Of a stretch of 64,000 nucleotides of DNA, positions 7,674 to 16,445 are shown piece by piece; positions within the stretch are counted from its first letter, which is position 1; every line of letters begins with the position of its first letter. Source of the DNA: an uncultured Eubacteriales bacterium (GTDB taxonomy: Bacteria > Bacillota > Clostridia > Oscillospirales > Oscillospiraceae). The position numbers and the translations under genes were made by a program. Where the stretch lies: assembly GCA_900545925.1 (NCBI GenBank), contig URAZ01000015.1, positions 13,906 through 77,905 of the forward strand. Direction: 5' to 3'. The notes beneath the pieces are model-generated. The model saw only the letters and a list, made by a program, of their open reading frames with translations. It was not told the DNA's origin and searched no databases.

Positions 7674-9737
7674 TTACAGGCTCATTTCCGAGCGCTTGAT
7701 GATGTGGTTCTGATAGACCTCGTTCAGCTCGACGAAGTAGCCGCTCCAGCCCCAGACGCGCACGATCAGATTGCGGTAATTTTCCGGGTGCTTCTGTGCG
7801 TCGAGGAGCCTGTCGCGGTTGACGGCGTTGATCTGCATCTGATGGCCGCCCATGTCCATGAAGCTCTTGACGAACATGGCGCATTTGCGGATAGCGTCCT
7901 CGTTGCGGAACATGGTGTCAGACAGTTCGACGGTCAGAGGGCCGCCGTTTGCCACGCGCGTCAGGTGCGGCTTGGCAAAGGATTTGATGATGGAGATCGG
8001 ACCTTCGCAGCGGGCGAAGAGGGAAGGCGAGTAGTTGCAGGGCAGCGCTTCATGTGCGCTGCGGCCGTCGGGCGAGGCAGGCGCATCCTTCGAGTGCCAG
8101 ATGTAATACATAGCCGAGGCGGTACCTGCACGGAAGCATCCGCCGCGGTCGTTTTTTCTGCCCTCCAGCGCGTCGGCGTACCAGTCGAGCAGCTGCACAG
8201 CGATGGAATCGACGTAATCGTCGTCGTTGCCGAACTTCGGGCCTTCATAGCGGAGCATGTTCTGCTCCCGCTCATAGCCCTTGAAATTGGCATGCAGCAT
8301 GGCAAGCATTTTATCCGGCGTGAAGGTCTTTTCGTTGTAGACATATTTGCGGACAGCGGCCATGGAATCGGCGGCTGTTGCAAGGCCGTCGCCGTGGAAG
8401 CCGTAGTTATTATATTTGCCGGGCTTCGAGATATCGCGCATCTTTTCGAGGCAGTCCGGGCACATGAGGCTGACGAGGGGGGAAGGTTCCTTGTAGACGT
8501 TTTTCGTCTCCGCCATGAGCGTCTCGGCCTGCGCCTCAATATTCTGCTTTACAAACGCCGCGAAGTCTTCGTATGTTTTGCATTCCGGCAGATGCTCGCA
8601 GGCGTCCTGCACGGTTTTAAGGAAGTTCAGACTGTCCCAGTTGACAAGATCCATATACCCCGTCACAAGAATCTCCCAGCAGGCGGCCAGCGTGTAGTTA
8701 TAGGCGTCCTTTTTCTCATAGCCCCAGCGCAGCAGAGCAGGAATGACAATCTCGTCGTTTGTATACTGCGGGAAGCCGAGGCCCTTCTGCGTGAGCGTTG
8801 TGGCCAATTCGTAGACGGACAGGGGCGTGTTTTTGTGTACGCGCAGGTTGACCTTGGGATCGATGAGGCACAGGTCGCGGCTGGCAATCAGGCACAATTC
8901 GGACAGGTCGTTATACGCGTCGGAGCCGTCTTCGTTCGAGCCGCCCAGCACGATCGTCTGTCCGTTGTCGCCCTGCTGGATGCCGATGTAAAGATCGCTG
9001 TCGCGGTTACAGGAGATGAAAAACTCTTTAAGCTGCTCGAGTGCTTCGTCTTTTGTCAGAAGCCCCGCATCCAGATCGTGCCGGTAATAGGGGTACAGGA
9101 ACTGGTCGATGCGGCCGATGGTATTGTGATAGTTGCCGTTGCACCACATGGCGTAGTGCAGCAGGCGCAGGAACTGCAGCGCCTCAAGAAGCGTTTTGGG
9201 CGCGTTCGCGGGAATTTTGGAAAGCGTGTCCGCAACGGTCAGGTTGCCCACGCGCAGAGCCTCCTCACGGTAGCGCGCGGCGAAGTCCGTCACGATGGAA
9301 AGCACGTCCAGCATAGCCTGCAGAAATTCCTTCTGCTCCGCTGTTTTCGCCTGTTCCAGCTGCGCGCGAATTTTTTCTGCCTTTTTCGTAAAGCCGTCCG
9401 CCATCAGCATCCCGTAGTCGGGGCACATGTTGAATACGCGGCCATTTTCATGGAACGCGTGCGTCTCGTGCAGCTGCCTGTCCTCTTCTTCCGTGTGAAT
9501 CTCCGGGATGGTGCGCACGGTGCGCAGCAGCGTGATGCGCTCGTCCGGGAAAACGACGGGCGTCTCCTGCGCCAGTACATAGCGCAGCCGCGCGACCGAG
9601 CGCTGCATATCGTCAAGTCCCTGCGCTGCAAATTCTGCGGCCAGCGCGTGCACGTCTTCGGCGGGCTTGCGGTAGGCGTGGTGCGCCTTGTCGCGGACGA
9701 AGAAATCCAGCTGCTTCTGAATATGTTCGGTTTTCAT
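7674..9737 (-). CDS. Glycyl radical enzyme (pyruvate formate-lyase-like), uncharacterised subgroup
   Basis: A 687-residue glycyl radical enzyme. The thiyl-radical cysteine is C353 in AACWE; the CxE arrangement (C353, E355) is typical of the dehydratase/lyase branch rather than pyruvate formate-lyase with its paired cysteines. The radical glycine is G663 in RVWGWSGYF near the C-terminus. It is shorter than most characterised members (roughly 750-850). It is oxygen-sensitive and needs a radical-SAM activase, but none is encoded in this operon or elsewhere in the window apart from LipA, which is unrelated in role. Operon partners are DUF3006-like, Dabb, AraD and HbpS-like proteins. Co-operation with AraD suggests a sugar, sugar-acid or polyol substrate; that is inference. 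Confidence 0.85.
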   Translation of the reverse strand: MKTEHIQKQLDFFVRDKAHHAYRKPAEDVHALAAEFAAQGLDDMQRSVARLRYVLAQETPVVFPDERITLLRTVRTIPEIHTEEEDRQLHETHAFHENGRVFNMCPDYGMLMADGFTKKAEKIRAQLEQAKTAEQKEFLQAMLDVLSIVTDFAARYREEALRVGNLTVADTLSKIPANAPKTLLEALQFLRLLHYAMWCNGNYHNTIGRIDQFLYPYYRHDLDAGLLTKDEALEQLKEFFISCNRDSDLYIGIQQGDNGQTIVLGGSNEDGSDAYNDLSELCLIASRDLCLIDPKVNLRVHKNTPLSVYELATTLTQKGLGFPQYTNDEIVIPALLRWGYEKKDAYNYTLAACWEILVTGYMDLVNWDSLNFLKTVQDACEHLPECKTYEDFAAFVKQNIEAQAETLMAETKNVYKEPSPLVSLMCPDCLEKMRDISKPGKYNNYGFHGDGLATAADSMAAVRKYVYNEKTFTPDKMLAMLHANFKGYEREQNMLRYEGPKFGNDDDYVDSIAVQLLDWYADALEGRKNDRGGCFRAGTASAMYYIWHSKDAPASPDGRSAHEALPCNYSPSLFARCEGPISIIKSFAKPHLTRVANGGPLTVELSDTMFRNEDAIRKCAMFVKSFMDMGGHQMQINAVNRDRLLDAQKHPENYRNLIVRVWGWSGYFVELNEVYQNHIIKRSEMSL

Positions 9738-9775
9738 GAAGCTCCCTCCTGAAACGGTAAATCGGTATACTTGGC

Positions 9776-10060
9776 TTACAGCTCGTAGTCGATCGCGCCG
9801 CGCGATTCGCGGATGGATTTGCAGAGTGTAGACACGGCGACGTGGCGCGGGTCGTTTTTATAGCGGGACAGCGCGTCCAGATCGTCAAAATCGGCGATCA
9901 GGCAGGCATCGTAGGGATTGCCGGGCTTGCAGCTGCGGTGAATTTCCATATGGCGGATCTCCGGGATCACGCCGTCCAGCGCCTGCAGGCCGGACAGGAA
10001 TTGTTCGCGGTTCTCCTCTTCTCCTTCGCGGAATTTCCACATGACGATATGACGAATCAT
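9776..10060 (-). CDS. Dabb family (stress-responsive A/B barrel) protein
   Basis: A 94-residue single-domain protein beginning MIRHIVMWKF, the hallmark of the dimeric alpha/beta-barrel Dabb family. The LIADFDDLDALSRYKNDPRH segment is also typical. Family roles vary from stress proteins to small-molecule cyclases. It is the second gene of the leftward operon, with its ATG overlapping the preceding stop (ATGA), and the glycyl radical enzyme gene starts 38 nt later. Confidence 0.85.
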   Translation of the reverse strand: MIRHIVMWKFREGEEENREQFLSGLQALDGVIPEIRHMEIHRSCKPGNPYDACLIADFDDLDALSRYKNDPRHVAVSTLCKSIRESRGAIDYEL

Positions 10061-10227
10061 GGCGTACTCTCCTTTATATGGTATTCAAAATTTTCAAAAA
10101 TCAGCACCGTGCCCTCGGCAATACCGTCCGGCAGCAGCGCCAGCGCAACCTCTGTCGTGCCGCCTGTCTCGTTTTCCAGCACGGCGTAATCGCCCGTGAT
10201 CTCGCGGACTGTCCGTTCCATACGCAT
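10057..10227 (-). CDS. DUF3006-like small protein
   Basis: A 56-residue protein whose MERTVREITGDYAVLENE start and acidic beta-rich body resemble DUF3006 proteins, whose role is unknown. The ATG at 10227 follows AGGAGG at 10232-10240 with 7-nt spacing. The stop overlaps the Dabb start (ATGA), so translational coupling is likely. It is the first gene of the glycyl radical enzyme operon; the ~90 bp between it and the divergent gene at 10320 must hold both promoters. Confidence 0.7.
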   Translation of the reverse strand: MRMERTVREITGDYAVLENETGGTTEVALALLPDGIAEGTVLIFENFEYHIKESTP

Positions 10228-10319
10228 AGCAGCGCCTCCTTTTGCGTCATCTGATATTTTATTGTATCATACTTTTTCTCGTTTTGGAACACAATACTTG
10301 CAGAAGGAGGAGATGCAAT

Positions 10320-10751
10320 ATGAACGAAGACACCCTGCATTTGCTGTCAGAGTGCGCGGCAGGGACGGATATGGCCATCCGTTCGTTGGAGGATGTGCTG
10401 AAAAACAGCACGGAAGGCCCGCTGCAAAAGCGTCTGCTTGACAGCAAACGCCAGCACGAGCAGCTTGCCGCGCAGGCAGAGGATCGGCTGCGCCATCAGG
10501 GCAAGGAGCCGAAGCGTGCAGACCCGGCAGCGCGCGCTATGTCGTATCTGAAGACGCAGGCGATGCTTTCCATGAAGCCCGGCGACGCGACGACTGCCGA
10601 CCTCATCTCGACCGGCTGCTCCATGGGCATCAAGTCGCTTGCCCGCTACTGCAACCAGTATCCCACAGCGGATGAAGATGCACGCGGTCTTGCCCAGTCC
10701 CTCATCCGGCTGGAGGACCAGCTTGTCAAGGACATGCGGCCATATCTGTAA
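10320..10751 (+). CDS. Hypothetical helical protein
   Basis: A 143-residue, highly helical, charged protein that I cannot place in a named family with certainty. The pattern (DMAIRSLEDVL, then HEQLAAQAEDRL and GCSMGIKSLARYCNQY) suggests a four-helix bundle of ferritin-like type, but metal ligands are not evident. The ATG follows an AGGAGG site. It is divergent from the glycyl radical enzyme operon. Confidence 0.7.
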   Translation: MNEDTLHLLSECAAGTDMAIRSLEDVLKNSTEGPLQKRLLDSKRQHEQLAAQAEDRLRHQGKEPKRADPAARAMSYLKTQAMLSMKPGDATTADLISTGCSMGIKSLARYCNQYPTADEDARGLAQSLIRLEDQLVKDMRPYL

Positions 10752-10888
10752 GGCAGCGACATCAATCTGGGCGAAGACCGAATGCGGTTAGTAGGCGCAG
10801 CTGCAAGGTTATCTGCGCGTCGGTAAGAGGTGAAGCAGAGTGCTTCGCCGCTACAAACCCTGCTCGATATTTGCCTGCGCAAATACTA

Positions 10889-10930
10889 CCTCCCTTTTTC
10901 GCAGTTCAGGCTGTGGCAAAGGGAGGTTTT
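10889..10930 (+). terminator. Rho-independent terminator
   Basis: CCTCCCTTT (10889-10897) pairs with AAAGGGAGG (10918-10926) and is followed by TTTT. It ends the unit of the helical protein. The ~130 nt before it hold no gene. Confidence 0.7.
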
Positions 10931-10983
10931 CGCATGATGCCGCGCCGCATCAAACACTTTCCCTGTACACCGGTGTCGATCTG

Positions 10984-10992
10984 TGCTATAAT
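10984..10992 (+). promoter_or_regulatory. Extended -10 promoter for the HD-domain/mnmA unit
   Basis: TGCTATAAT is an extended -10 element 36 nt before the HD-domain gene start; the -35 region is weak. Confidence 0.5.
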
Positions 10993-11027
10993 TATCAAAT
11001 AAAACTGGACGATCAGGAGGCAGAACT

Positions 11028-11591
11028 ATGATTCCGACCAGAGAGCAGGCATGGGACCTGCTGTGCGAATATAATGAAGGCGAGTTTCATCGCCTGCACG
11101 CGCGCATCGTGGGCGATGTGATGCGGTATTTTGCCGTCGAACTCGGCTATGACGATGAGGCGGACTTCTGGCAGACCGTCGGCATTCTGCACGATTTGGA
11201 TTTCGAGCAGTATCCCGACCAGCACTGCACAAAGGAGGCGGAAATCCTGCGCGAAAAGGGCATGGACGAGCGCCTTGTGCATGCAGTCGTCAGCCACGGC
11301 TATCTGCTCACCGTTGACGTGCAGCCGGAGCACCAGATGGAAAAGGTGCTCTATGCCACGGATGAACTGACCGGCCTTATCGGCGCGGTCGTGCGCATGC
11401 TGCCGACGAAAAGCGTGCAGGATCTGCAGCTTAAGTCACTCAAAAAGAAGTTCAAGGACAAGAAATTTGCCGCCGGCTGCTCGCGCGAGGTTATCGAACG
11501 CGGTGCGGATATGCTCGGTTGGAGCCTTGACGAATTGATGGAACGAACGATCAACGCCATGCAGGCGTCCCCGGCTGCCAATGGAAACTGA
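11028..11591 (+). CDS. HD domain phosphohydrolase-like protein
   Basis: A 187-residue HD-domain protein. The metal-binding pattern is present: H24 in the first helix, HD in GILHDLDFEQY (around 63-64), and a later histidine in VSHGY. It probably acts on a nucleotide or phosphate ester in the cytoplasm; the substrate is unknown. An AGGAGG site precedes the ATG. Its 3' end overlaps the start of mnmA by 11 nt, so the two are translationally coupled. Confidence 0.8.
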   Translation: MIPTREQAWDLLCEYNEGEFHRLHARIVGDVMRYFAVELGYDDEADFWQTVGILHDLDFEQYPDQHCTKEAEILREKGMDERLVHAVVSHGYLLTVDVQPEHQMEKVLYATDELTGLIGAVVRMLPTKSVQDLQLKSLKKKFKDKKFAAGCSREVIERGADMLGWSLDELMERTINAMQASPAANGN

Positions 11592-12669
11592 AAAGGTATT
11601 GGTCGCCATGTCCGGCGGCGTGGATTCCTCCGTTGCAGCCAAGCTGCTGACGGATGCGGGCTTTTCGTGCATCGGCTGCACGATGAAGCTTTATGACAAT
11701 GAGGACGCAGGCATTCCGAAAGCAAACACTTGCTGCTCACTTGACGATGTAGAGGACGCGCGCAGCGTGGCCTACCGCCTCGGCATGCCGTATTACGTCT
11801 TCAATCTCAAGGACAAGTTCGCCGAGTGTGTGATCGACCGGTTCGTAAACGCCTACGAGCACGGCATCACGCCGAATCCCTGTATTGACTGCAACCGCTA
11901 TCTGAAATTCGACAAGCTGTTCGAGCGCGCCGATATCATGGACTGCCGTTATATTGCCACTGGGCACTATGCACGCATCGAGCGGGCAGGGGGGAAGTAT
12001 GTTCTCAAAAAGGCCCTTGATGAGACAAAGGATCAGAGTTATGTGCTCTACGATCTGACGCAGGAGACGCTTGCGCGAGTCAAGTTTCCGCTCGGTACAC
12101 TGCGCAAGACCGAGGCGCGCGAAATTGCGGCCGAGGCCGGGCTTATCAACGCCCGCAAGCACGACAGTCAGGACATCTGCTTTGTCCCGGACGGCGATTA
12201 CGCAAAGGTCATTGAAAACCGTACCGGCAAAACGCCGGAGCCGGGGCCATTCCTTGACCTGAACGGCAATGTTATCGGCACGCACCGCGGCATTATCCAC
12301 TACACCGTCGGTCAGCGCCGCGGGCTTCGTATGCCGTCAGACGGCAAGATTTATGTCGTGAGGATTCTTCCGGAGCAGAACGCCGTCGTCGTCGGCCCGA
12401 ACGAGGCGCTGTTTACAAGAGTGTGCTTCGTTCCCGGCATGCACTGGATCTCCGGTGAAGCGCCCGCGCTTCCGTTCCGGTGCAGCGCGAAAACGCGCTA
12501 CCGTCAGCCGGAGCAGCCCTGCACGGTCTATCCGGCAGGGGCACACGGTGTGCGCCTCGTCTTCGACGAGCCGCTGCGCGCCATCACGCCGGGCCAGTCC
12601 GCCGTGCTCTATGACGGCGATACGGTTCTTGGCGGCGGCATCATTGCAAGGGAGGATGCCGCATGCTGA
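11581..12669 (+). CDS. mnmA: tRNA-specific 2-thiouridylase MnmA
   Basis: A 362-residue enzyme that places sulfur at C2 of wobble uridine 34 in tRNA-Lys, -Glu and -Gln. The PP-loop SGGVDSS is at 11-17, the nucleophilic cysteine C101 is in NPCIDCN and the second catalytic cysteine C200 is in DICF. The length and the C-terminal barrel are typical. Its start is inside the end of the HD-domain gene and its end overlaps the Rrf2 gene, forming a compact three-gene unit. Confidence 0.97.
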   Translation: METEKVLVAMSGGVDSSVAAKLLTDAGFSCIGCTMKLYDNEDAGIPKANTCCSLDDVEDARSVAYRLGMPYYVFNLKDKFAECVIDRFVNAYEHGITPNPCIDCNRYLKFDKLFERADIMDCRYIATGHYARIERAGGKYVLKKALDETKDQSYVLYDLTQETLARVKFPLGTLRKTEAREIAAEAGLINARKHDSQDICFVPDGDYAKVIENRTGKTPEPGPFLDLNGNVIGTHRGIIHYTVGQRRGLRMPSDGKIYVVRILPEQNAVVVGPNEALFTRVCFVPGMHWISGEAPALPFRCSAKTRYRQPEQPCTVYPAGAHGVRLVFDEPLRAITPGQSAVLYDGDTVLGGGIIAREDAAC

Positions 12670-13079
12670 TTTCATCCATGGGCCGCTATGCCGTTCTGAT
12701 TCTGCTGGATCTGGCGGAGCATCGCGGCGGCTTCGTCCCTGTGCGGCAGATTGCCGAGCGGCAGGAACTGTCGCAGAAATATCTTGAGCGCATCCTGCGC
12801 ACGCTGACGGAGCAGGGACTGGTCGAAGGAACGCACGGCAAAGGCGGCGGCTACCGCCTGACGCGCGAGCCGTCCGATTATTCTGTCGGCGAGATCATCC
12901 GCGCGGCGGACGGTTCTTTGTCCTGCCTCGGCGCGAACGCGCAGCTTACGCGCTGCGAAGTGTCCTCCGGCCTGTCCGCTGTCTGGAACCAACTCGACGA
13001 GAGAATTGCCGCCTGCCTTGATGCCGTCCCTCTCTCCAGCCTGACCACCGCCGATGCGGCGGATGAGTATGTGATCTGA
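12663..13079 (+). CDS. Rrf2 family transcriptional regulator
   Basis: A 138-residue Rrf2 regulator. The N-terminal winged helix (MLISSMGRYAVLILLDLAEH, VRQIAERQELSQKYLERIL, KGGGYRL) is clear. IscR-type members use three cysteines for an Fe-S cluster; here two are seen in the loop (SLSCLG and LTRCEV) and the usual third is not obvious. It overlaps mnmA by 7 nt. In many Firmicutes an iscS/iscU pair follows such a gene, but here it does not. Iron-sulfur or sulfur-related regulation is inferred. Confidence 0.88.
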   Translation: MLISSMGRYAVLILLDLAEHRGGFVPVRQIAERQELSQKYLERILRTLTEQGLVEGTHGKGGGYRLTREPSDYSVGEIIRAADGSLSCLGANAQLTRCEVSSGLSAVWNQLDERIAACLDAVPLSSLTTADAADEYVI

Positions 13080-13209
13080 CTGATTATCCTGTACCCAAGG
13101 CGTCACGCTTCCAAGGAAAGCCGGCAGAGGCAGTTTCAGCTTTTTTGTTGTTTTTTGTGGATAGCTGTGATAAGATAAGAAAAGAAATCAGAAACGGAAG
13201 GATTTCCGC

Positions 13210-14157
13210 ATGATTCAAATTGAAACAACATCACATGACCCGTTTTTTAATCAGGCGTTTGAGGACTATGTGTTCCGCACTTACCGCGAGGGGGACGTGC
13301 TGTTGCTGTGGCGTAACCGGCCTGCGGTCGTCGTCGGGTGCTATCAGAATATCTGCCGCGAGGTGCATGTGCGCGCGCTTTTGGACAGGGGGATTCCCGT
13401 CGTGCGCCGCATGTCCGGCGGCGGGACAGTCTACCATGACCTTGGAAACCTCAACTATACGCTCATATCCGACCAGACGGGGCCGCTTGACTACGACCGC
13501 TGCCTGGAGCCGGTCATCCGGGCACTGAATGCCCTTGGTATCCCGGCGCAGAAAAACCGCACCTGCGATATCGCCGTGGACGGAAAAAAGATCTCCGGCA
13601 GTGCGCAGAAGATCGCGGGCGGCCGCGTCCTGCACCACGGGACATTGCTGTTTGATTCTGATCTGTCGCTGCTCGACGAGATCACGACCGGCAGGAAAAA
13701 CGATGCGTTCTGCTCGAAGGGCACGGAATCGGCCATCTGCACAGTCACAAATCTGCGGCCCTATCTGAAAGATGACTGTGAGATCGTTACGTTTGCAAGA
13801 CGGCTGGCCGAGCAGCTGCTGACGCCCGGCTCGGCGTGTATCCGGCTGACGGAGCAGCAGCTGGCTGAGGTGCGGCAGCTGGCGGATGGGACCTATCATT
13901 CATGGGACTGGACATGGGGGAAGACTCCGGCTTTTACCTATGAGAAGACTGCCGAATTTGCGGGAAAGCCGATTTTTGTACGCTATGAGGCCAAGCACGG
14001 TCTGCTGCGCAGTGCGGAGGTGCGCTCTGACGTGCTCGATGCACAGGCGGCGAGCGCTATGCTGAACGGCGCGCGGCTTGACCCAGCGCTGTTTCTGGAC
14101 CTCTGCCGGACGCTTGCGGGCGAACAGGCGGAAGAACTATTGGATTGTCTGATGTAA
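13210..14157 (+). CDS. lplA: Lipoate-protein ligase A family protein 1
   Basis: A 315-residue enzyme that adenylates free lipoate and transfers it to a lysine of a lipoyl domain. The RRMSGGGTVYHD loop (66-77) and the catalytic lysine in KKISGSAQ (K127) are intact, and the C-terminal accessory domain is present. It heads a lipoate cluster: this gene, a free lipoyl domain 21 nt later, lipA and a second ligase. A terminator-free 130-nt gap with an AT-rich promoter region precedes it. Confidence 0.92.
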   Translation: MIQIETTSHDPFFNQAFEDYVFRTYREGDVLLLWRNRPAVVVGCYQNICREVHVRALLDRGIPVVRRMSGGGTVYHDLGNLNYTLISDQTGPLDYDRCLEPVIRALNALGIPAQKNRTCDIAVDGKKISGSAQKIAGGRVLHHGTLLFDSDLSLLDEITTGRKNDAFCSKGTESAICTVTNLRPYLKDDCEIVTFARRLAEQLLTPGSACIRLTEQQLAEVRQLADGTYHSWDWTWGKTPAFTYEKTAEFAGKPIFVRYEAKHGLLRSAEVRSDVLDAQAASAMLNGARLDPALFLDLCRTLAGEQAEELLDCLM

Positions 14158-14178
14158 CGAAAAGGAGCGTTTGAAAAT

Positions 14179-14418
14179 ATGGAAAAGCAGCTTGTTATGC
14201 CGAAATTGCAGCCCGAGATGAAGAGCGGCGTCCTGTGCGCATGGCTCAAGGACGAGGGCGATGAGATCCACAAGGGCGACGCCCTGTATGAGATCGAGAC
14301 GGATAAGGTTGTCAATCAGATCGAAGCCACGGAGGACGGTATCCTGCGCCGGCAGCTGTGCGAGGAAGGCGACACCGTTGACGCGCTGGCTCCGGTCGCA
14401 ATTCTCGAAACAAAGTAA
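14179..14418 (+). CDS. Free-standing lipoyl (biotinyl/lipoyl attachment) domain protein
   Basis: A 79-residue protein that is nothing but a lipoyl domain of the 2-oxoacid dehydrogenase E2 type. The attachment lysine is K43 in ETDKV and the VMPKLQPEMKSGVL start and AILETK end mark complete domain borders. No catalytic domain, linker or dehydrogenase gene follows. It lies between a lipoate ligase and lipoyl synthase, so it may be the protein on which octanoyl/lipoyl groups are built or stored, or a carrier for an enzyme encoded elsewhere. The ribosome binding site AAAGGAG is good. Confidence 0.9.
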   Translation: MEKQLVMPKLQPEMKSGVLCAWLKDEGDEIHKGDALYEIETDKVVNQIEATEDGILRRQLCEEGDTVDALAPVAILETK

Positions 14419-14433
14419 AGGCGGGAGAGCATA

Positions 14434-15294
14434 ATGGAACGGAAACCCGAATGGCTGCGCGTCCGCTACAACCAACAGGCTGTGAACGAGGTCGCGGAAC
14501 TGATGCGCGATCTGAAGCTGAACACGGTCTGCAAAGCGGCAAACTGTCCGAATCTCGGTGAATGCTACCAGAAGCACACCGCCACGTTTATGATTCTGGG
14601 TGATATTTGCACTAGAAATTGCCGTTTCTGCAACGTCACCTGCGGCAAGCCGCTGCCCCCTGACCCGGACGAGCCGGAAAATGTTGCGCAGGCGGCAAAA
14701 AAGCTGGGGCTGCGTCATGTTGTTCTGACCTGCTCGACGCGCGACGATCTGCCGGACGGCGGCGCGGAGCATTTTGCGAAGACCGTCCGCGCCATCCGCG
14801 CGCTGTGCCCCGGTACAACGGTCGAGACGCTGACGAGTGACATGAAAGGCAGCCATGAGGCTGCCGATATCGTCATTGCCGCGCATCCGGATGTGTTCAA
14901 TGTGAATATTGAGACGGTCAAGGAACTTCAGAAGGCCGTCCGCCCGCAGGCAGGCTATGACCGGACGCTGGGCGTTCTGCGCTATGTAAAAGAAAAAGAC
15001 CCGACGATTTTAACCAAGACCGGCTTCATGGTCGGCCTTGGCGAGACGGACGAGCAGATCTCTGTCCTCATGGACGATATTCTTGCCACGGGCTGCGACA
15101 TTCTGACCATTGGACAGTATCTCCAGCCGTCGGAAAAGCACTGGAAGCTTGACCGCTACGCGACACCAGAGGACTTTGCACGATACAAGCAGCTGGCGCT
15201 AAGTAAGGGCTTCCGCCATGTGGCCTCCGCGCCGCTGGCCCGCAGCTCCTACCGCGCGTGGGAGGCACTGGAGGACGTGCATGATCTATATTGA
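14434..15294 (+). CDS. lipA: Lipoyl synthase
   Basis: A 286-residue radical-SAM enzyme that inserts two sulfurs into protein-bound octanoate. The auxiliary cluster cysteines are C33, C38 and C44 (CKAANCPNLGEC), the radical-SAM cysteines are C59, C63 and C66 (CTRNCRFC), and the C-terminal RSSY motif that binds the auxiliary cluster is present. It starts 15 nt after the lipoyl-domain gene and overlaps the second ligase by 14 nt. No LipB or LipM is obvious here, so octanoyl supply may depend on one of the two ligase-like proteins. Confidence 0.97.
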   Translation: MERKPEWLRVRYNQQAVNEVAELMRDLKLNTVCKAANCPNLGECYQKHTATFMILGDICTRNCRFCNVTCGKPLPPDPDEPENVAQAAKKLGLRHVVLTCSTRDDLPDGGAEHFAKTVRAIRALCPGTTVETLTSDMKGSHEAADIVIAAHPDVFNVNIETVKELQKAVRPQAGYDRTLGVLRYVKEKDPTILTKTGFMVGLGETDEQISVLMDDILATGCDILTIGQYLQPSEKHWKLDRYATPEDFARYKQLALSKGFRHVASAPLARSSYRAWEALEDVHDLY

Positions 15295-16261
15295 GACGGG
15301 TTCGACTGACGTTTACTATAATTTTGGCCTTGAGAACTATTTTGCCACGGAAAAGCGCCTGCCCGATACGGTTTTCCTCTTCTGGCGCACAACGCCGACG
15401 CTGATGGTCGGCAAGTACCAGAATATTCTCGAGGAGATCAACAAGCCGTATGCCGATGCGCATGGGATCCATCTCGTGCGCCGCATGTCCGGCGGAGGGA
15501 CGATCTACACCGATCTCGGCGGCTGGCAATTCACATTTATCGAGCATTCGCCCGACCAGCAGATCGAATTTGCCCAGTACATTGGACCTGTCGTGGATGC
15601 CGTGCGTGAACTTGGTGCGGATGCCAGTTTCAACGGCCGCAATGATCTTCTGATCGACGGTAAGAAGTTTTCCGGCAACGCGCAGTACCGACTGGGCGAC
15701 TGCATTGTGCATCATGGCTCTTTGCTCTATGACACGAACATTGAGCAGATGGTCGCGTCCACCACGGTTGACCCCTATAAAATTCTCTCCAAAAGCATCA
15801 AATCCGTGCGTGACCGCGTGACGAATATCTCCGAACACCTGCCTCGGGAGCTTTCGGTTGAGGAATTTAAATCTTGTATGGTGCGACATCTGATGCGCGG
15901 CAGTACGGATACCTATGCCGTTACCCCGGAGGACGATGCGCGCATCCGACAGCTGGCACAGGAGAAATTTGCCGCGTGGGATGCGATCTACGGCAAGAAC
16001 CCGCGCTTCAATCTTGAACGCACAGGCCGCTTCCCAGGCGGCAAACTCACGTTCCGGCTGGACGTGCAGCGCGGCGTGATCCGCAGCGCGTCCGTCTGGG
16101 GAGATTTTTTCTCCACGCTTTCCGCAGAGACGATTGCGGGTGCGCTTACCGGCTGCCGGTACGACCGGACTGCTGTTCTGGATGCGCTGCGGAAAAACGG
16201 AATCGACGGCGCGGTCTATCAGATCAGCGCCGCAGATATGGCCGCGCTGATCGCGGACTGA
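15281..16261 (+). CDS. Lipoate-protein ligase A family protein 2
   Basis: A 326-residue paralogue of the first ligase. The glycine-rich loop reads RRMSGGGTIYTD (67-78), with threonine in place of the usual histidine, while the catalytic lysine K129 (KKFSGNAQ) is kept. ATG 15281 lies inside the end of lipA. Having two ligase-family proteins around lipA suggests division of labour, for example ligase versus octanoyl- or lipoyl-transferase, but this cannot be read from sequence. A terminator follows. Confidence 0.88.
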   Translation: MIYIETGSTDVYYNFGLENYFATEKRLPDTVFLFWRTTPTLMVGKYQNILEEINKPYADAHGIHLVRRMSGGGTIYTDLGGWQFTFIEHSPDQQIEFAQYIGPVVDAVRELGADASFNGRNDLLIDGKKFSGNAQYRLGDCIVHHGSLLYDTNIEQMVASTTVDPYKILSKSIKSVRDRVTNISEHLPRELSVEEFKSCMVRHLMRGSTDTYAVTPEDDARIRQLAQEKFAAWDAIYGKNPRFNLERTGRFPGGKLTFRLDVQRGVIRSASVWGDFFSTLSAETIAGALTGCRYDRTAVLDALRKNGIDGAVYQISAADMAALIAD

Positions 16262-16269
16262 CTGACCAG

Positions 16270-16298
16270 AACGCAGCCCTTTCGAGGGCTGCGTTTTT
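16270..16298 (+). terminator. Rho-independent terminator of the lipoate cluster
   Basis: AACGCAGCCCT, a TTCG loop, AGGGCTGCGTT, then T-tract: a textbook terminator nine bases after the stop codon. Confidence 0.95.
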
Positions 16299-16445
16299 CG
16301 TACAATTCATAGTTTTTTTATGGATATGGGCTTGCATTTTCAGGGGATGTGTGGTATTATCTCGCTGAAAATTAAATGTGTCTAATTTTTGTTAGCCGTA
16401 TCTAACATTGAGTGCGGCAGCAATCCAGAACAGGAGGTACATTTT

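Noticed and set aside
7593..9752. A 719-codon plus-strand frame opposite the glycyl radical enzyme
   Set aside because: It mirrors the codon pattern of the enzyme gene, has no recognisable domain and no ribosome binding site.
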